A stretch of 64,000 nt of DNA from Mucilaginibacter myungsuensis (GTDB lineage: Bacteria; Bacteroidota; Bacteroidia; Sphingobacteriales; Sphingobacteriaceae). The stretch lies in contig NZ_JADFFL010000009.1 of the NCBI RefSeq assembly GCF_015222005.1, forward strand, positions 148,432-212,431, read 5' to 3'. Shown here piece after piece: positions 61,588 to 64,000 of the stretch. Within the stretch, counting starts at the first letter, position 1. Every line of letters begins with the position of its first letter. The position numbers and the translations under genes are program-made. A model generated the notes under the pieces. That model saw only the letters and a program-made list of their open reading frames with translations. It had not been told where the DNA came from and did no database searches.

Positions 61588-63735
61588 ATGACACCTCTTA
61601 AGGCCCTTCAGCAATACTTTGGATACGACCAGTTCCGCCATCAGCAAGAGGCCATCATTCGCCGGTTGCTCGACGGTGGCGATGCTATGGTGCTGATGCC
61701 GACCGGTGGCGGCAAATCTATCTGCTATCAGTTGCCGGCCGTCTTGATGGACGGTTTGACCATCGTCATATCGCCCCTGATCGCCTTGATGAAAGACCAG
61801 GTAGACGCGCTGAACGTGAACGGTATCCCGGCCGCGTACCTCAATTCAACCCAAAGCAACGGCGAGCAGACCGATATCGTCAACCGCCTGAAAGTCGGGC
61901 AGATCAAATTACTTTACCTCGCCCCCGAGCGTTTATTCAAAACAGGCAACCGCTTGACCGAGTTTCTGCAGTCGCTCAAAGTATCACTTATCGCTATTGA
62001 TGAAGCGCATTGTATCTCGCATTGGGGCCACGATTTCCGCCCGGAGTATTTAATGCTGGCCGGGCTGAAGGATGCTTTCCCTAAGATACCCGTTATAGCC
62101 CTCACCGCCACTGCTGACCAACTGACCCGCAAGGATATTCTGGAAAAACTGGCCTTGCATGAACCGGCCGAATTTGTATCGTCGTTCAACCGGGCTAATA
62201 TCAGCTATACTGTTGCGCCTAAAAAGAACAGTTACGACAAGCTGATGACGTTTTTGGATTCGCATAAAGATGATTCGGGGATCATTTACTGCTTGTCGCG
62301 GCAATCGACAGAGACTTTGGCCGAACAGTTGAAAGCCGAAGGATTTCTCGCTGAGGCTTACCATGCCGGATTGAGCAATGAGATCAAGGCTAAAAATCAG
62401 GAAGCCTTTGTGCGCGACGAGGTAAAGATCGTAGTGGCTACCATCGCCTTTGGTATGGGTATCAATAAATCCAACGTGCGCTGGGTGGTGCACTACGATC
62501 TGCCGAAGAACATCGAAGGGTACTATCAGGAGACCGGCCGTGCGGGGAGGGATGGATTACCGTCAGAGGCATTGCTATTCTTCTCTGCCGGGGATGCCAA
62601 CAAGCTACAACGCTTTGCCCAGGTAGAGGATAACCCCGAGCAGACGGCCATCATGCTTAAAAAGCTGAACGACATGGTGCGCTATTGCCAATTGACCACC
62701 TGTCGCCGCCAATACCTGCTTAATTATTTCAATGAGCCGTTCCCCGACCGCTGCGGCAGTTGCGATGTGTGTTTGACCGAGCGCGAAACTTTTGATGGTA
62801 CGCTCATCGCCCAAAAAGCGCTCTCTGCCGTAACCCGCGTAAAAGAGCGATTTGGGGCCGGCTATGTGATAGACCTGCTACGCGGCGCCAATAACGCCAA
62901 GATGTTCGAAGAACATAAACAGCTAAAAACCTACGGTGCAGGTGCCGACATCAGCAAAGCCGATTGGCAACGCTACCTGCGCGAACTGATATCATTAGGC
63001 TTTCTGAAAACATCCGACGGCATGTACCCCGTGCTGATGCTGACCGAAAAAAGCGAAGCCGTGCTGAAAGGCTGGCAAAAAGTAGAGCTGACCCTATCGG
63101 CGGTTACTGAAGAGGCACAGCACGAAACACCACAGCACGAGATGGAACTATTTGATAAACTTAAAGCGCTGCGCGCTGAGATAGCCCGGGACGAGAACGT
63201 TCCGCCGTATATTATCCAGTCGGACGCTACGTTGTTGGAGTTGGCCACCTATCTACCGCAAGACCTGGACGAAATGCGCCGCATATCCGGCTTTGGCGAT
63301 GTAAAGTTGGCCCGCTACGGAGACAGGTTCCTGAAAACGGTGGTGCTATATTGCCAGGCCAAGGGTTTAGCATCCAAGATCAACGCCCGCCCTGCCAAAC
63401 GTGAGCGGGCGACCGAACGGAAACCCCGTGTACCAACGCTCAACGGCACAAAGCAGGAAAGTTTTAATTTGTACCGCTCGGGCAAGACCATTGAAGAAGT
63501 AGCCGCATTGAGGGACCTTTCGCCAACCACTATACAAAGTCACCTTTGTCATTTTATCCAAACGGGAGAGATGAATGTATCTGAGATGGTCGCACCCGAA
63601 AAAATGCCGGCCATAAAAGATGCGGTGGAAAGCTATGGCGGCCAAGCACTGTCGCCCTTAAAAGAAGTTTTAGGCGACGACTACAGCTACGGCGAGATCA
63701 AAGCCGTGATCGCCTGGATGAACAAGGAGGGGTAG
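61588..63735 (+). CDS. recQ: ATP-dependent DNA helicase RecQ
   Basis: 3'-5' DNA helicase in recombination repair, 715 residues from ATG 61588. Walker A is PTGGGKS (38-44) and the Walker B/DEAH box is at 138-141 with SHWGHDFRPEY. The second RecA domain has ATIAFGMGINKSNVRWVVHYDLP and YYQETGRAGRDG. The zinc-binding module is C-RRQYLLNYFNE-C-GSCDVC type (CRRQ and CGSCDVC). A winged-helix RQC domain, HRDC domain (about 520-600) and a C-terminal helix-turn-helix extension follow. RecQ is usually 600-730 residues, so this is a normal long form. No repair gene neighbours it. Confidence 0.96.
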   Translation: MTPLKALQQYFGYDQFRHQQEAIIRRLLDGGDAMVLMPTGGGKSICYQLPAVLMDGLTIVISPLIALMKDQVDALNVNGIPAAYLNSTQSNGEQTDIVNRLKVGQIKLLYLAPERLFKTGNRLTEFLQSLKVSLIAIDEAHCISHWGHDFRPEYLMLAGLKDAFPKIPVIALTATADQLTRKDILEKLALHEPAEFVSSFNRANISYTVAPKKNSYDKLMTFLDSHKDDSGIIYCLSRQSTETLAEQLKAEGFLAEAYHAGLSNEIKAKNQEAFVRDEVKIVVATIAFGMGINKSNVRWVVHYDLPKNIEGYYQETGRAGRDGLPSEALLFFSAGDANKLQRFAQVEDNPEQTAIMLKKLNDMVRYCQLTTCRRQYLLNYFNEPFPDRCGSCDVCLTERETFDGTLIAQKALSAVTRVKERFGAGYVIDLLRGANNAKMFEEHKQLKTYGAGADISKADWQRYLRELISLGFLKTSDGMYPVLMLTEKSEAVLKGWQKVELTLSAVTEEAQHETPQHEMELFDKLKALRAEIARDENVPPYIIQSDATLLELATYLPQDLDEMRRISGFGDVKLARYGDRFLKTVVLYCQAKGLASKINARPAKRERATERKPRVPTLNGTKQESFNLYRSGKTIEEVAALRDLSPTTIQSHLCHFIQTGEMNVSEMVAPEKMPAIKDAVESYGGQALSPLKEVLGDDYSYGEIKAVIAWMNKEG

Positions 63736-63778
63736 AAATGAAATTGTGTGCCGGGACCCTGGCTTTAAAGTCTCGCTT

Positions 63779-63839
63779 CCCCGCTTGAGCGGGGTCAGGG
63801 GTGTGTCCTCCGTTCGCAAAGTCAAGAAAGGACACCCCT
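63779..63839. repeat. Palindromic repeats after recQ
   Basis: CCCCGCTTGAGCGGGG (63779-63794) is followed by AGGGGTGT (63797-63804) and its partner ACACCCCT within GGACACCCCTA (to 63839). A decayed second copy of CCCCGCTCAAGCG is at ~63873. Any of these may serve as the recQ terminator, though T-runs are lacking. Confidence 0.65.
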
Positions 63840-63886
63840 ATTAAAGGTTCTGCGTTATGTTCGTTCAATGCATCCCCGCTCAAGCG

Positions 63887-64000
63887 CTATCGTGTGGACA
63901 CATCTTTATGGAGACAATAGGCCTCCATTGCATCATTAAAACGACCAAGACCTATCCATAGCGTGGTAATTCCGGGATTTTTATAGCTTTCGTATCCTTT
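63887..64000 (-). CDS. Unidentified protein, C-terminal part (runs off right edge)
   Basis: The complement of the last 114 bases is open and reads KGYESYKNPGITTLWIGLG, then FNDAMEAYCLHKDVSTR and a TAG at 63887-63889. The text looks like protein, with GITTLWIGLGRF recalling the first strand of some immunity proteins (weak resemblance). The start lies outside the window. Its stop is very near the repeat, so truncation by it is possible. Confidence 0.5.
   Translation of the reverse strand, partial: KGYESYKNPGITTLWIGLGRFNDAMEAYCLHKDVSTR

Noticed and set aside
63698..63883. A 61-codon minus-strand frame overlapping the recQ end
   Set aside because: Made mostly of the GC-rich palindromic repeats, so it is an artefact of them.

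Overview
The window looks like chromosome from a Bacteroidota bacterium of the family Sphingobacteriaceae, most like Mucilaginibacter or Pedobacter; this is inferred from gene content, not from a marker gene. The evidence is two SusC/SusD outer-membrane pairs, many Sus-type lipoproteins, a LytS/LytTR pair, promoter boxes of the Bacteroidota type (TTG or TTCG, 19-21 bases, TAnnTTTG), very weak Shine-Dalgarno signals, and dispersed GC-rich palindromic repeats between genes. No phage, integrase, transposase, rRNA or CRISPR array is visible.

Region 1 (1-16.4 kb, minus strand) is a starch/glycogen utilization locus read susC, susD, susE-like, neopullulanase, sugar MFS permease, type I pullulanase, lipoprotein alpha-amylase, closed by a strong terminator at 2137-2168. 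It covers capture, outer-membrane import, surface and periplasmic cleavage and inner-membrane uptake. A TPR histidine kinase runs off the left edge. Region 2 (16.4-27.4 kb) has a secreted glutaminase-like protein, a RibD-C reductase, an L,D-transpeptidase, a Kef/CPA2 antiporter, a beta-helix protein, and a small stress module: a Crp-family regulator, an SDR, a DJ-1/PfpI protein and an ABM monooxygenase. The SDR and DJ-1 genes have twin promoters, each with a perfect TGTGA-N6-TCACA operator.

Region 3 (27.4-33.4 kb) carries a TlpA-LytS-LytTR operon, a soluble PAS kinase and a lipoprotein. Region 4 (33.4-39.7 kb) is an ABC exporter-GT4-UbiA-GT2 operon with a divergent FkbM methyltransferase, probably for a lipid-linked glycan or glycolipid. 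Region 5 (39.7-44 kb) has arr (rifamycin ADP-ribosyltransferase), tRNA-Arg(CCU), metG, an S66 LD-carboxypeptidase and a DoxX protein. Region 6 (44-50 kb) is a second SusCD set with a DUF1735 lipoprotein and no enzymes. Region 7 (50-64 kb) has a PadR-PspC operon with a palindrome over its own promoter, an amidohydrolase, a TonB-dependent receptor, a LuxR regulator, an M14 carboxypeptidase, three small genes (DUF433, unknown secreted protein, cupin), recQ, and the end of an unidentified gene.

The observation most worth following is the Crp-type mini-regulon at 24.1-26.5 kb: two promoters with the same motif order and exactly the same spacing, next to a regulator whose recognition helix keeps the Arg-Glu-Arg set that reads TGTGA in E. 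coli CRP. Others are the ABC-GT4-UbiA-GT2 operon, the translationally coupled TlpA-LytS-LytTR set, and the PadR operator over a near-leaderless promoter.
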